Positions 29,521-43,080 are shown, numbered from the stretch's first letter. The stretch: DNA of 64,000 nt from Cyanodermella asteris (GCA_900618795.1 UYJD01000017.1:436314-500313); one strand, 5' to 3'. The notes: generated by a model from the letters alone, not told the origin. Made by a program: numbers and translations.

Positions 29521-32405
29521 AGTGCAAAGCGCAGGCTGTCTGCAGCTGGAGGTATTATTGACCAGGTATGAAGACTGCTTCGCAAGAACAGCAAGGGCAA
29601 GAGACGAGGATCAGGCATCCTCTATATGCATATTATGGGGCCTCGCACGAGAGCATTTGAGCCTGACGGTACCAGTAGAAGGGTTGCCTGAGCACTTGGG
29701 AACAATCAGACCTGGATTTCAAAGGCTATGCAACGATTGACGCATTATTCTTCAAGCCGTCTGACCACCGGAGACACCGGTCCTGAGCGAGCATCTCGTA
29801 ATCTCTGAGTCCTCATGACGCTGACCGCAAAACACGAAAGCCGTAAGAGATGGCTGCCCGCCTCAGCTACCATTGGTAGATTCGCGGGCTCGCTAAAAGC
29901 ATGGACATGCTGTGCAAGGGTTTCAGTCTACATCGGTCAGACTTCGCGATCGATAATTGCTCAATGAGGAAGTTCAGCTTGTCTTGGCCGATGCCCGTGG
30001 GTCGTTTTCGGGGCATCTGGAAGCCGGTTTTCGCTCCAGAAACGTTGAAGACGGCCCATGTTGCTGGCTTATCGGTCAGCGGCCTTCGTCGGACGGGTCA
30101 CAAGCAAGCTTCAGCCTCACCGTAAAGGCCGTACCAGAGAGGCGGGGCGCTGCGGCATGATAGCCGTGAAGCAAGATGTACGCGGAAAGCTGTTGTGGCT
30201 CAACGAGATCTGCGGCAAGTAGGCTCTATACAAGTGCGAGCAAAGGCGAGCCATCCAATTGTAGTGAGTCTGATACTACTTGGCTGACTTGTCGAGGCAG
30301 CTTTTGTCGGTTTGTTCAGTTCACTAGCACGTTGGAATCTGGGAAAGCCACGACGTTGCTCAAAATGCAATAGCAGACGCGAGTACGAAGCTGTGCGAAT
30401 CGTGCAACAGCCGTTGCGTGGATGCCTAACAGGACTCGGAATCTCTCTAATTTCGTCGCTCTGAGACAATGAAACATTGGTAAAGACGTATGGCGATGTG
30501 AAAAGGCTCATGATGGGTCAGCTCTCCGGAGGCCAGCCCGCAACGCCGCGTGCGCTCCGAACCTCTAAAAAAGAGGCTGCAATAACAAGGGAAATACAGT
30601 AAGGTAGAACCTGGACAATATGACAACCGGACGAATTACACAATCTGTGGTAGAGCAAGACATCGAGAATCATGATTTGACTGGGGTGAGGACTGCCTTG
30701 CAATGATATGCTGGCTGCATCGTCAAGGTCCGAGGAAAGATCAGTTTGATCTTCCCATTCAATAGTGCTGTATGTTTTGTCTTGTGGTCAACACTGGCGT
30801 ACAGAGTCTCGAGGGCTTGAACTGCAATGCCAATATGTGCACAATGGTGGTTTCCGGATACTGAAGGGTTGCTGCTTCACGATCTCGAGCCGACTAATGT
30901 CCCTCGTTGGCTGTCACTCCATGCCGTACTCAACGGTGATTCAGTTTCACATTGTGAGCGAGCATATCTTCGTTACGAGACATATATTTTGTCGGATCTG
31001 GATTGTCCCATTTGCACAAGACGTCATCTCGTCTGATGTCAGGTGCTGCCGGAGTGTGAATATTTGGTGCAAGTCTGTCAAGCCTCCCAAATCAGGGCGA
31101 GTTAAGGATTGTCAAAATTATCGCTTGTTGAAACAAAAATGGAGAATCTCAAAGGACAGTCTTGGGAGTGCATAGGTAGCTGAGAGAGCTCGGGCACCGC
31201 AGTATGGTTCAGACCGCGCCGTAGATACTCGTTCTTGCTTCGTGCCGGGGTCTGATGGAGGGACTTGAGGTTAAGTAACAGCTCATTCGACCGGTTGATG
31301 ATCCCAACGAGACGTTATTACGGCACTTGCTTGCAAATGCTTACTTTTCTCATTTTTGTGACTTCATAGACCTTCCGATATCCCGCCCTTGTTGGCTTAA
31401 TGTCTACGCGGCGAACCCCGCAACTACATCCCTGCTTGCGAAGGCACATTTCGGCCTATCATAGCGCGCTCAACTTGCCGATCTGCTCGGAAGACCTTCT
31501 CGAACACCAAATAGACGGGAGAATCTGGTGATTCATGGTGATTGCATGTATCTGCACCTAACGGTGCGGCAAGACGTGAGTTAGGCAGTGACTTCCATCA
31601 GACTCTAAATCTTGTTTCCCCTTGGCCAATCGGTACGCGACAGGTACCAGCTGTCGCTTGTCTATGGTAATGGAGTTGAGTTACACATTGCCGCGCGTTC
31701 GACACCCTGCAGCAACAAGCGGGCAGCCAACGACGCAAGACCCACGGCGACCGTACCGACAGCTGCCTAGGCGTCCTCCAGGCGAATATCAGCAACATGA
31801 TGCACATTCATGAATCCAATTCGCTCCCCGAGCAGAGAGCTACTGTACCTCGTCGGCGGAAAATCTGAAGACAACGATTGACAGCTGGAGCCAAGCTCAG
31901 GGCCCAGCGTGGGGGATCGGCCGGCCCAACATTGCCATGTTTGTCTTGCCATGTCCCGCCTGTGAGACGCAACTTTGCCTGCTCTTTCATAACCCAAGGC
32001 GGAGGTGGGCAAGTGTCGCGTGGAACCAATGTGCCCGATCACTGGTACGCGTGTACCAAGATGGGTAGCTTGAAGGCATGATGATATGGCCTGACCCACA
32101 GGATGCCATTATATCCCACCACAGAGCCTTGTGGGCGAACGTCTTATCATGGCCAAGAAGGGCCTGAATGCCATGCCATGATGCTTGAAGGTGGCCGAGG
32201 AGAACGATAAGATAAAACCGCCTGATGCCCCGACGAATCCCGCCCGGAAGCATCCTCAAATCCTTTCTTGCTTCTTTGTTCTTTGTTCTTTGTTCTGGTT
32301 TCTGGCCTGGCACGCAATAAATGAAATCAGTATATTGGGACCAGGAAAATCAAGTCGATACGACGAAAAAACGCCTTGGTTAGGAAGCCTTTGCTTAATA
32401 CCACT
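29521..32405. other. 2.9 kb gene-poor region
   Basis: No frame here shows a domain, signal peptide or coherent splicing. It has many short competing frames on both strands, typical of non-coding or heavily decayed DNA. The final ~130 bases are the pyrimidine-rich leader of the inositol oxygenase gene. Confidence 0.45.
32272..32292. repeat. (TTCTTTG)3 microsatellite in the leader of the inositol oxygenase gene
   Basis: Three perfect copies of a 7-bp pyrimidine-rich unit lie about 115 bp before the ATG. Pyrimidine tracts just upstream of starts are common in filamentous fungal promoters and leaders. Confidence 0.85.
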
Positions 32406-33374
32406 ATGGCGACAGCGCTGCTTCCTCCTTCTCCGGACGGAAATCGTATGGACGAGGTCTCGGACGCTGTTGATGCAGTCAACGAGTATCTGGGCCAGCA
32501 TCCAAACGCACCACGCCCCGACTCGGGCATTGGCCATGCAGACAGCGCCTGGCGAGACGAAGTATCCAAGTTTGACCAAGAAAAGGACAAAACCGCGTTC
32601 CGTAATTATGCCGATGCCTTGGACCACGTGAAAGAGTTTTATCGTGAACAGCACGCGAAACAGACTGTCGAGTTCAACCGCGAAGCTAGACAGAAATACC
32701 TTGGCAAGAGCCACGCGAAGATGACAGTCTGGGAAGCGATTGAAAAGCTCGACACGCTTGTTGATGAATCAGATCCGGACACCAGCCTCAGCCAGATCCA
32801 GCATCTATTACAGACAGCTGAAGCAATGCGGAAAGACGGCAAGCCGGATTGGATGCAACTCACAGGCCTGATGCATGATCTCGGGAAGCTTCTTTGTTTC
32901 TTCGGCGCCGATGGGCAATGGGATGTTGTCGGCGACACCTTTGTCGTTGGTGCCGCATTTCCTGCCAAATGCATCTATCCAGAAACGTTCGAGGCGAACC
33001 CTGACTATCACGATGAGCGATATAACACAGAGCTCGGCATCTACAAGCGTGGCTGTGGACTGGACAACGTCATGTTCAGCTGGGGTCATGACGAGTATCT
33101 GTACTGGCGGCTCAAGGAGCAAAGCCGAATTCCCAAGGCGGGACTGGACATGATCAGATTGCACTCATGCTATCCGTTGCACCGCGAAGGAGCATACCGG
33201 CAATTCTTCGCTCCAGGAGACGAGGACAAGATCAAGAATGTTCTTGCCTTCAATGCGTACGACCTCTACTCGAAGAGTGACGAACCCCCCAATCCCACAG
33301 AATTGCGGCCATATTACGAGAAATTGATCGACAAGTATATCATTGGAGGCAAGGATGCAGCCTTGGACTGGTGA
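32406..33374 (+). CDS. MIOX: myo-Inositol oxygenase
   Basis: This single-exon gene encodes 322 residues. The HD-fold di-iron site is readable: GLMHDLGKLLCFFG (His-Asp pair), FSWGHDEYLYWRL (His-Asp), LHSCYPLHREGAY (His) and LAFNAYDLYSKSD (Asp). VREFY/Q-type entry motifs appear as ALDHVKEFYREQHAKQTVEF, and WDVVGDTFVVGAAFP is the conserved loop. MIOX opens the inositol ring with O2 to give D-glucuronate, the first step of inositol catabolism, in the cytosol. The ATG at 32406 was chosen because an upstream frame extension to 32376 is only a short hydrophilic run. Confidence 0.95.
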   Translation: MATALLPPSPDGNRMDEVSDAVDAVNEYLGQHPNAPRPDSGIGHADSAWRDEVSKFDQEKDKTAFRNYADALDHVKEFYREQHAKQTVEFNREARQKYLGKSHAKMTVWEAIEKLDTLVDESDPDTSLSQIQHLLQTAEAMRKDGKPDWMQLTGLMHDLGKLLCFFGADGQWDVVGDTFVVGAAFPAKCIYPETFEANPDYHDERYNTELGIYKRGCGLDNVMFSWGHDEYLYWRLKEQSRIPKAGLDMIRLHSCYPLHREGAYRQFFAPGDEDKIKNVLAFNAYDLYSKSDEPPNPTELRPYYEKLIDKYIIGGKDAALDW

Positions 33375-34032
33375 CGACCGGAAACGCTGAGAGTCATAGA
33401 TGTTGGCCGAGGCGATTCTGAGGGGTGTTGATAGTTTGTCCACTGCAGCTATTCATACAATATTTCGACAAACGCGAAGCATCCCAGCTTTTGTCTCAAA
33501 ACACGGTTCTTTCATGCTGCAGACCAGCCGCTTCTAGGCGTGACTTGACCCTGTTGCCTGCGTGCTTCAGCAAACTGACCCATAGAGCTAGGACAAATCC
33601 GATGAGACTCAAGATGACCGGTTCTGATTTGTCCACAGAAGTAGCGGAAACAATCGCTCCTGGGGCAAAAGGTCCACTGGCTCAGATCAGCAATGCAGCC
33701 GCAAGTTTCATAGCTTATCGACTTACATCGCACCAACGCAAACCACCAAGAGCTACAGTGAACCCTACCGCACACACGTGCAGATGTTTTGGTAGTAACC
33801 CAGTTCGAGCTATCATGGCGGTCGGAAACATTGGACCGAGAAAACACTCAAGAAACGTCATGGCGACAGCGCTGACAAGAAATCTTGGGTCCAGCGGAGA
33901 CAGACTGAACTATGGCTTAATCAGAGGATGCAAGCGTGTATTGCGGCTCATCGTTCCTGCAGAGCCGCTGCTGTGGTCCAATGCATTCAAAACCGACACG
34001 GAGCATTCGAAGAAGAGATTACATAAGCTACC
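33375..34032. other. Intergenic region, possibly with unreadable 5' remains of the aminotransferase relic
   Basis: An open plus-strand frame of about 220 codons (33,425-34,093) exists, but its text is not protein-like and it overlaps, in another frame, the start of the recognisable aminotransferase fragment. Confidence 0.35.
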
Positions 34033-34661
34033 GCGCCATTCGACCTGTGCAAAGAGTACAATATCATCTTCATTGCAGACGGAGTCCGAGTAGGCTGTGG
34101 CAAGACTGGACGCTTCTTCTCATGCGGCCATCTGTGCACTTCACGCAAGCCCGACATCGCCACACTGGGCAAATCGATGAGCAGTGGTCTATCACCTGCA
34201 TCATTCGTCCTCGGAACAGGCAAAGTGTATGGATCTGATCGAAAAAGGAGATATGCAATACATACTCATTCTCGCGGATCACGATCACCGAGGCTACAGC
34301 CATATTGAAAGTGATTGACGAAGAGAAGCTTGTGACGAGAGCAGCTGAGATTGAGAACATATTCCTCTGCAAGGTCGGGTCGTGGCATTTCCGGTTTGTC
34401 AATCATGGCTCGGCAAGGGAAGCTGGCCGTGGGCTATAGGCCCGCCCTGGCTCCGATCCAACGTTGGCGCGACGGGTGTGTGAGACTTGTATGCACAAGG
34501 GGCTGCTTGTATTCTCAAATCCGGATCGAGTGCGAATGAGCGTTGCGATGACCATCACAGACGATGAGCTTGTTCAATGTCTCCGAAATTTGAAAGATGT
34601 ACCGGAAGTGGTGGCAGCGGAGATGTGCTGTGCTGCGCTTGCACCAGCAGCATGTCTCTGA
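34033..34661 (+). pseudogene. Class III aminotransferase (ornithine-aminotransferase-like) gene fragment, decayed
   Basis: One frame reads APFDLCKEYNIIFIADGVRV, GCGKTGRFFS and SRKPDIATLGKSMSSGLSPA, matching the PLP domain including the D-x-x-Q-like strand (here changed) and the Lys in T-L-G-K. The match then moves to another frame with TEATAILKVIDEEKLVTRAA and, after an in-frame TAG near 34,440, to VCETCMHKGLLVFSNPDRVR and TITDDELVQCLRNLKDV, the small C-terminal domain. So the order of an ornithine or acetylornithine aminotransferase is kept, but with at least one frame change, one stop and no recognisable N-terminal half. It sits next to the aromatic cluster and is probably not part of it. 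Confidence 0.75.
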
Positions 34662-34722
34662 GGCACTCCTTGAGCGATGGATAGTCCAATGATATATTGT
34701 ACTTCATGAACATTCAAACCCG

Positions 34723-35950
<1,228 letters not shown>

Positions 35951-36072
35951 CTAGGGACGTGTAGTCAGACAATCACGGAAATGGGACATGCATAGCTAAT
36001 AGAAGTCCTGGAGGCTATGAGTATATGAACGTGCTTCAGCTTGGTGATTGTGCTGCACCAGCCCTGTGTCAC

Positions 36073-36212
36073 NNNNNNNNNNNNNNNNNNNNNNNNNNNN
36101 NNNNNNNNNNNNNNNNNNNNNNNNNNNNNNNNNNNNNNNNNNNNNNNNNNNNNNNNNNNNNNNNNNNNNNNNNNNNNNNNNNNNNNNNNNNNNNNNNNNN
36201 NNNNNNNNNNNN
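36073..36212. other. Assembly gap (140 N)
   Basis: A run of 140 N bases lies between the decarboxylase gene and the FAD monooxygenase gene. The true length and content are unknown. Confidence 0.99.
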
Positions 36213-37200
36213 CCCTGCCGGCTCTTCCGCCCCCGCACAACAACTGCATAGTGTGGTAGGTGATATTGACCGACTCGGCAGATCATGCGGAGGAGGCACC
36301 TGGTGTTGCGGAAGACGTCTGCCGCGTCTTGACATGGACGTTGCGATACGCGTGCTGTTGGACGCGGCTTCGGTGGTGTGAAGACGGACCGATGTTGTCG
36401 GGCTCGGGTAGTTGCCCTGCACATTGTAGCGGGCCGAGTGCCGAAGCCATTCTACCTCCTCTTGTGATTGCGCCCGAGACCGCCGTGGAACAGCGACTTC
36501 TACTTGGATCAGAGGTACAGTAGTTATGTGATAACAGCGAGCGGCTTGTAATGAGAGCGTCGGAGGGGGCTTTGTTTCCCCAGCTTTATCTGCCGATCAT
36601 GTGGGATATGAAGCCATGTAAAAGCAGAGCACTCGAGAACTGACCCGACGAGTCTACGTGGACTTCAATCCCAGTTAGATGTTTAGCAGGGCACTCGCTT
36701 TACTGCCGTTCAATGTTATGGGTGCAATGTGCGGATTGATCCTGATGCTCTTGCGCTTTGAGAATGACGTGCCATTACGCTCTTCAGCACAGAGAAACCT
36801 GGTCACCGATGTCTCTGGAGACTGATGTTCACTTTGTACAACGGTGCTACTCGGTCCTTGTGAGCATCAGTGCAGCATTATCCTGCTAACAACGTGATCC
36901 CTCTGGCCTAACCTCACATGGCACAAATCTAATCCGATGCCCTCGGGAGAACTCGAACGCGTGCCAACAGGAACTTCACAATACAGCCATATATGTAGCG
37001 ACGAAGACATGAAAGCTCAGAGATAGATAAAACAGAGCTCGGGGGATCTATGAACAGGCTGAAGACGGACTGAACAGCCTAGTAGCCGCGCCGTAATCTT
37101 GATCAGCTCATCTTGAGCATGGCCTGGAAATTGTGAAAGAGAAAAGTCAGCTGGTATATACTATCGCTAAATCGAACTAAATTCTGCAAAATTCAAGCCA
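36213..37200. other. Intergenic region right of the gap, no supported gene
   Basis: Short frames only. Since it is separated from the decarboxylase by a gap, a gene missing from the assembly cannot be excluded. Confidence 0.35.
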
Positions 37201-38724
37201 TTACGCAGTAGCCATCTTGTCAGCAACGTCCTGGTGCATGTCGTAGCTGTTCATCCAAGCAATCGTCAATTTGTTCTTCTCATCCTTCACCTTATACAAA
37301 GGGTTGTCTGTGTTGTCTGTGAAACCTGTGAACAAAGTCAGTATGCATTGCAAGTGATTGGGCAGAAAGCTCAATCGAACGTACCTATCCGCTCGTGAAT
37401 GTTCTCGCGGGCTCTCGCCGATGCAGCCTGAACAGCAGATGCTCTGGGTTTCCGGACTGATTCGTAGACGCCAAGGGACTTTGCGATGTCTCCGTCGAAA
37501 TGCTTCCTGCTGAACACGATACCGAGGGTAGCGGCGTCCTCGAGCGCCATGCATGCGCCTTGACTCTGATCTGGCATCATCTGTGAAGAGAGTCAGCGGT
37601 AAACAAAAACGATGTTGTGAGAAAAGCTCCAAATGCTTACCGGATGTGCTGCATCGCCCATGATGGCGACGCGACCCTTCTGCCAATGCGAATACTCCTC
37701 ATGCACCCACAGTCTCCATGGCCGAACCTCAACTCCGTTCGCTAGATGCCCGAGGACTTGACTGTCGAGATCGGGGTAGGGTGCAAGCAGTTCTTCTGTT
37801 GTTGACTCGGCGTTCCAGTTCTGACTTGTGTAATCGGCCTGAGAGAACGTTAGTCGAGCTTCTCAGGTAAAAGCCTACTTGACATACCTTATCTCTTGGG
37901 AAGAAGCAATAATACGAAAGGAGCTTTCCACCGTGACAGGGTGAAAGCACAATCTTGTTCAAGGAATCGTGACCACTGCAAGGTGTCAGCATAGCGCCTT
38001 CCCGGTCAATGTAAGTACTCACCCCCAGTATTCGATGGCGTTGTTCTTGGAGTAATCAGGAAAGCCGAGCTTGACCGCAAGAGCGGTGTCGACATTGGCA
38101 TGTAGGCAGCTGGTAGACGCTGGCCGCTTCTCGGGGTGGATGCCGATGATGCCACGAGTTGCGCTTCCAATTCCATCGGCTCCAATCACGAGGTCATGCT
38201 GGGCAGTCACCCCATTTTCGAATGTTATGGTCCCGGTCTGTACATCAATGTCTGAACACTTGTGGTTGACGATGAGTTTGGCAGGCTTTCCCTCGCCCTC
38301 GGCGCCTGTCGCGTACTCCATGAACATGGCGTGCATGTCCTGTCGGTGGAACATGTAGTAATACTGCTTCTTGTTAGTTTCAACGACTCGGTCACCACTG
38401 GTAGATGCTCACGTGTCCCCATCTCTCCTTGTAATCGCTCAGATCGACAACGCTGACGGGTTCACCCGTCTTCCAGTCACGATTGATGAGTTGCAATAGT
38501 ATGACGGGGTCGCCTCTCTGAGCATCGATGCCCCATTCATGTAGCCACCGGGCGCCGTTGGCAGCGCAGGAAATACTCGCACCCACTTCGCCGGCAAAGT
38601 CTGCCCTTTCGTAGATTGTGACATGGTGGCCGGCACGACGTAACGAGATGGCAGCAGCGAGACCACCGATGCCACCGCCGCAGATAGCCACATCGAGCGG
38701 CGTCCAACCAGTTCGTGCAATCAT
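37201..38724 (-). CDS. FAD-dependent aromatic monooxygenase (salicylate hydroxylase type)
   Basis: Six minus-strand exons (38724-38413, 38363-38023, 37975-37888, 37838-37641, 37580-37385, 37325-37201) join to 419 residues. The N-terminal FAD motif is PLDVAICGGGIGGLAAAISL (G-x-G-x-x-G), with YERADF after it. DLVIGADGIGSATR is the D-G motif that contacts FAD and NAD(P)H, and GRVAIMGDAAHP followed across an intron by MMPDQSQGACMALEDAATLG is the G-D second FAD motif. This is the group A flavoprotein hydroxylase family: it hydroxylates (or decarboxylates and hydroxylates) aromatic acids in the cytosol. Start 38724 (MIARTGWTPLDV) is preferred; 38757 would add 11 residues. It is divergent from the dienelactone-hydrolase-like gene. 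Confidence 0.9.
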
Positions 38725-39395
38725 TGTGACTGTGTACAGGTACTTGAAATGATACAAGACAGGTGACGATGGATGAAAGAGACGTTTGATTAATGCAGAC
38801 GATCGAATGTGCGACTCTTGCAGCCTTTCTACGATGACATATAGTCCTTGGAAGGACCAGGCTGAACGCTATCTCGGTCGCACAGCATCATGTGCGGCCC
38901 GAATGACCTTGGACCCATCGGGCAGGGGCTGGTCATTGTCAGGATGATGCTCGAATCGATCGGCCGCATGGTGACTGGCATCTCAGGGGAAGGGCACTTC
39001 TAGCAAGACTTGGCTTATCGGGGATGAGGAAGCACAGACTGAGTGTGCGTGTGTGTCTGAAGCTGGCTGAAAGCCGAGTCGTGCCGCGCACTTCCCATTT
39101 GCCCGCAGCCGAAAGTTCGATCGGCTGGTGCACCTTGACGCCCATCATGACATCTTCTATCCGACTGCCACGATCAGTTCGAGCCAGGGCGATTCCGGCA
39201 GCCCCTCACAGCGCTCAGAGATAGGCAAAGTGCTGCGTGTCTCGTCGACTGCGGTTCGTGCTTGGCGACCGGCTCCACTGTGTCTGAGTGAGAACCTGCC
39301 ATGAACTCAAGACAGGTTGAGTGTCTGAGCTGTATGACTTCAAATTCCTCCTGATCCATCTGTATTGTTCGGTCTTTTCTATCATAGCCTTCATC
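38725..39395. promoter_or_regulatory. Bidirectional promoter region, FAD monooxygenase / DLH-SnoaL gene
   Basis: A 671-bp region lies between two head-to-head cluster genes. It includes CGGCCG near 38,960 and several CCG/CGG triplets, but not the CCG-N4-CGG arrangement seen in two of the other three divergent regions. Confidence 0.55.
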
Positions 39396-40815
39396 ATGGG
39401 TAGTCAATCCAACGGAGTCCCGCCTTTGCCACAGCCGAGCTTGAGCCCCATTGCGCCGGGTATTGCATTGCTTGAGCCATTGTCTCGTAAAGGCTCAGGG
39501 CCAGGTCTCATCATCCTGACTCCGCCCGGTGGCAACAGTGTCGAAATCAAGAACGGTGTCCCACCGGCCTTGATCAAGTGGGCTGAAGAGGGCTATACGG
39601 TCGTGCAAATTGAGCAACAAGCAGTTGATGCCAACAAATCTGTTCTGACGACAGCGCTCGAGGCGTTGTCAAAATGCTCAAAATGCACCCAGTCCGAGAA
39701 AGTCGGCCTTGTCTGTAAGTTCTGGGTGCCCGATATGTTTACGATTGAAAGCAGGTCTTCTGATACAGTTCTGAAGCATACGAGCCGAGCCTTTGGAACA
39801 GCATAGCTCCAAGCCTTTCATCTAACCCCAAGATTGTAGCGGCAGTTCTCTATGGCGACTCCTCCAAGTCAAAGGAACTTTTGATATCGCAAATCCCTAT
39901 ATTGCAGCATTTGGCCGGGAAGTCTGAGGAGAAGCTCCCCCGTTCTGATGCCATAACGGCCTACGACTATCCGCAAGTCGCCTCTTACATGTTCGCCTCT
40001 CCCTCCGAGACACATTTCGATTACGCAGCCGAAGGTGTATCCCACACGCGCAGCCTCACGCATCTCAAGCGTGCCATGAATGGCCCGTACTTTGATTTGG
40101 AAGCCATCTGGGACGAGCACACGTACTGGGAATTTGAGAATCGGTCTGTTGAGCAGACGATGGCCACGATGGTGCAGGAGCCTTACGTCAACCACGTTCC
40201 AACGGTAGGTCCCGACATATGTCTTGCTTGTGCTCTGCATTTTCGCTGACGATAGACATTGTACAGCTCACCGGAGGAATTGGCCGAGACCGACTCACGA
40301 ACTTCTACGCCCATCACTTCATCTTTAGCAACCCGCCGGATACGGAATTAGAGTTGATCAGCCGAACGGTAGGGATCGACCGGGTGGTCGACGAGTTCAT
40401 CTACAAGTTCACACACGACGCCATGGTTGACTGGCTGTAAGTTCCCAAACCATGTCGTGCTCCTTTCTCACCTAGACTGACTCGTACACTTCTCAGCGTG
40501 CCTGGCATCCCGCCTACACACAAGCGAGTCGAAATACCTTTCACTGCCGTTGTCAACATTCGGGGCGATCGCCTTTACCACGAACATATTGCTTGGGACC
40601 AAGCCAGCGTGCTCAAGCAGCTTGGCCTCTTGCCGGAGTATCTGCCATTCCCCTACAAGACGGCTGACGGGCGGACTGCTGCCGAGGGCAAGCGGCTCGA
40701 GTACCGTTTGCCGGTACCCGGAATGGAGACGTCGGACAAGATGAGGGATAAGCACAGTGTACCCTCGAACCAGATGTTTGAGTATGCTGTGCGGGAGGTA
40801 GATGAAAAGGCTTGA
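39396..40815 (+). CDS. Dienelactone-hydrolase-like protein fused to a SnoaL-like domain
   Basis: Exons 39396-39714, 39840-40204, 40267-40436 and 40497-40815 join to 390 residues. The first half has a dienelactone-hydrolase-like pattern (PGLIILTPPGG, ALIKWAEEGYTVVQIEQQ, HFDYAAEGVSHTRSLTHLKR), but the usual nucleophile elbow G-x-C/S-x-G is not seen, so this part may be inactive. The second half, RDRLTNFYAHHFIFSNPPDT to the end, is the SnoaL-like fold, with RTVGIDRVVDEFIYKFTHD, VEIPFTAVVNIRGDRLYHEH and IAWDQASVLKQLGLLPEYLP. Fungal proteins of this layout are usually annotated carboxymethylenebutenolidase. In this cluster it probably handles a ring-cleavage or lactone intermediate. Confidence 0.82.
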
Positions 40816-41199
40816 TCTTGGGCTTATTGTATAGTGTACGATTGAATGATAGGAACTTACTTCTGAAAGACGATGTGTTTACTTGCACAGTTTCCCCCTT
40901 GATACTTGCACGAAGAGTATTCTCGATGTACCAGCAACGGGTTCGCTAAGGCGGTGAGCGCCTGAGGTCCCGATGGGCGAGGCCATGCGTAGCAAAGAGC
41001 AAAAGCGGCACCTGACTAAGCTCCACCGGCTGGCAGCGTTGGAACAACTTCTAAACGCATCAAGGCCGGAGACGTGAATAATTTGTCACTGATGAAATAT
41101 TTTTCAACACAGATAAAGACTGGCAGACAGGCTAAAGCTCACAGAATCAAAAAAAATTATAAAAAATTATAAAAAATAAAAAATATCTCCATTACACCA
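40816..41199. other. Convergent 3' intergenic region
   Basis: It lies between the stops of the DLH-SnoaL gene (+) and the FMO gene (-). It ends with an A/T-rich low-complexity run and should hold both polyadenylation regions. Confidence 0.5.
41149..41185. repeat. A-rich low-complexity run with two copies of AAAAAATTAT
   Basis: The run starts with poly-A and holds two tandem decamers at 41151-41170, then AAAAAATAAAAAATA. It is placed right after the FMO stop on the minus strand, so it is likely part of that gene's 3' end. Confidence 0.8.
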
Positions 41200-43080
41200 T
41201 TAAGCTCCAACCTTGTGCTTCTGAATCCACTCATCAATCACTCCGTTGTAATCATCCGGGCCATACGGTTCAGTGATCTCCTTAATCAGGCCATCTTTCC
41301 GATACGACTTCAAGCCCAAGTCGTTGATGAGCATATCGATATACGGGATAGCATCAAACACGAAATCAGGTAAGCTTGCACCGTATCCAGTAGGATGGCG
41401 CCACTTGCCCCACTGTGTGTGCAGCATGACCTCGTTGGTGATCTCAGCCTCAGTCTTTGCCAGCCGATCGAGCTTGCCATCGAAGAATGCCGATATCCAG
41501 AGCGCTTGCGTGTAGGCGCAGATTGATGTGCTGACAGAGCTGACGAGTCCGGCGAAGGCGATATTTCGGTCGCCCATGCGGGTTGGCGGGACAATGAACC
41601 TGTACAACCTGAATGGGTCGTTCTTGGGCTTGAAGTTGAGATTTGGCTGATCTGCGAGTCGCGGGAACATGTAAAGAATGTCCGAATCGGCTTTCAGGCT
41701 GAGCTTGTTCTGCTCTTCTGGACTCTGGCCCAAACCGATACCGTGCGGACCAAGGGCATTGAAATTGATCGAAGGCTCTTTCCGCCATCCGGTTGAACAG
41801 ATCATTGCGTCGGCCTTGAGCTCTTCGCCTGTGGACAGATGTACGGTGTGGTCGGAGAGGTGATCGACCTCGGCGATGTGTACCCTGATCTTGCCCTCTT
41901 TTACAAGATCGAAAAAGTTTGTCTCGTAGTTGTGGATACTCAGGTCGCTTCCAATCCAGAAAGCTGAGTTCCAGGGCATCAGCTTCTTTGTTTCGGGGTG
42001 CGACTCGTAGCCGTTGAGAGAGACGACATCTGCTGCGATGCCTGCCCAGAACTGATTGACCATCCAGCAGTCTACCCAGGTGCCATGCAGGAATCGTTTA
42101 ATCCACCGAAATCCGTCCTCAGAATCCCAAGGGCAGGGGCTGAACCAGGTCATCCATCGCGTATGTAGAAGCTTCTCAAGCTTCTTCTTGCCTCCCATCA
42201 CCCAAGGGTGTGAGATCCAGACAGGACCATTTCCACTTGGTCTTATAACCAAGTCGACGGTCGCGCCTGACTTGACATAGGCATACGCAACATCGTAAGC
42301 TGACTTGGCGCCACCGAAGACGGTCACAGTCTTCGTGCCTGCCATCGTGTCGGCCCGCCGACAAAAGTCTTTCGCATGAAACAAAGGAGCGTTGAAGGAC
42401 TCGGCGCCCTCGAGCTTAGGCATATTCGCACTTGAGGTCAAACCCGTTGCAACGATGATCTTCTTTGCGGAGATCGTTGTCGGTGCCTCGTCGTTGGTCG
42501 CGATAGTCAATGTCCACCCGTCATTGCCATCAGGCTCGAGCGCTGTGCACCGTGTGTGGAATTTGAGTTTCTCGAGAACACCAAATTTCCGGGCGAAGTC
42601 GGTCAGATATCTGTGAAGTGTGGCGCCTGGGATATGCTCCCCAAACTTGACTCCATATTCGCTCTCAATCATGGGAAAGTCTGGGAACTCATAAGATCCG
42701 TGCAAATTGTTCGACTTCAAGCCTGGATACTGCAGATTTGTCAGATTCCATCGTGAAAGCATTTCATTTGCAGACGAATGGCGGTTTCTTCGGAAATTTG
42801 GCATAAGGTGCAATTCCGGATGTACGCAAAAGTGACATATTCGCTCATTGCCGCGGAATCTATTTTGAGATCACCTACAATGCGGTCCCTTCCCCAGGTG
42901 CCTCCACAACTTCCTGAACCCTCGAGCACGAGTGTTTTGTCCTCTGGATGGAGCTCGATGTAGACTTTCGCGGCTGCGAGTCCGAACCAGCCTGCGCGTG
43001 TGAGCCAAAGTCGACATCGAGAATAGCCGAGGGTTTCACAAACCGGCTCCTACCACGACCATGTCATATTGATTTCCCAT
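41200..43080 (-). CDS. FMO / Baeyer-Villiger-like flavin monooxygenase
   Basis: Minus-strand exons are 43080-43044, 42991-42879 and 42729-41200, joining to 559 residues. Exon 1 reads MGNQYDMVVVGAG, so the Rossmann motif GAGWFGLAAAKVY is formed across intron 1; VLEGSGSCGGTWGRDRI and YPGLKSNNLHGSYEFPDFPM follow across intron 2 and match the usual order. The second dinucleotide motif is TVTVFGGAKSAYDVAYAYV, and the C-terminal part has MICSTGWRKEPS (the ATG-like block). The enzyme inserts one oxygen atom from O2 using NADPH. Exact chemistry (hydroxylation or Baeyer-Villiger oxidation) cannot be read. Intron 2 (149 bp) is long for this genome. It is convergent with the DLH-SnoaL gene. Confidence 0.87.

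Noticed and set aside
36025-36424. Open frames running through the N run
   Set aside because: They are artefacts of undefined bases.
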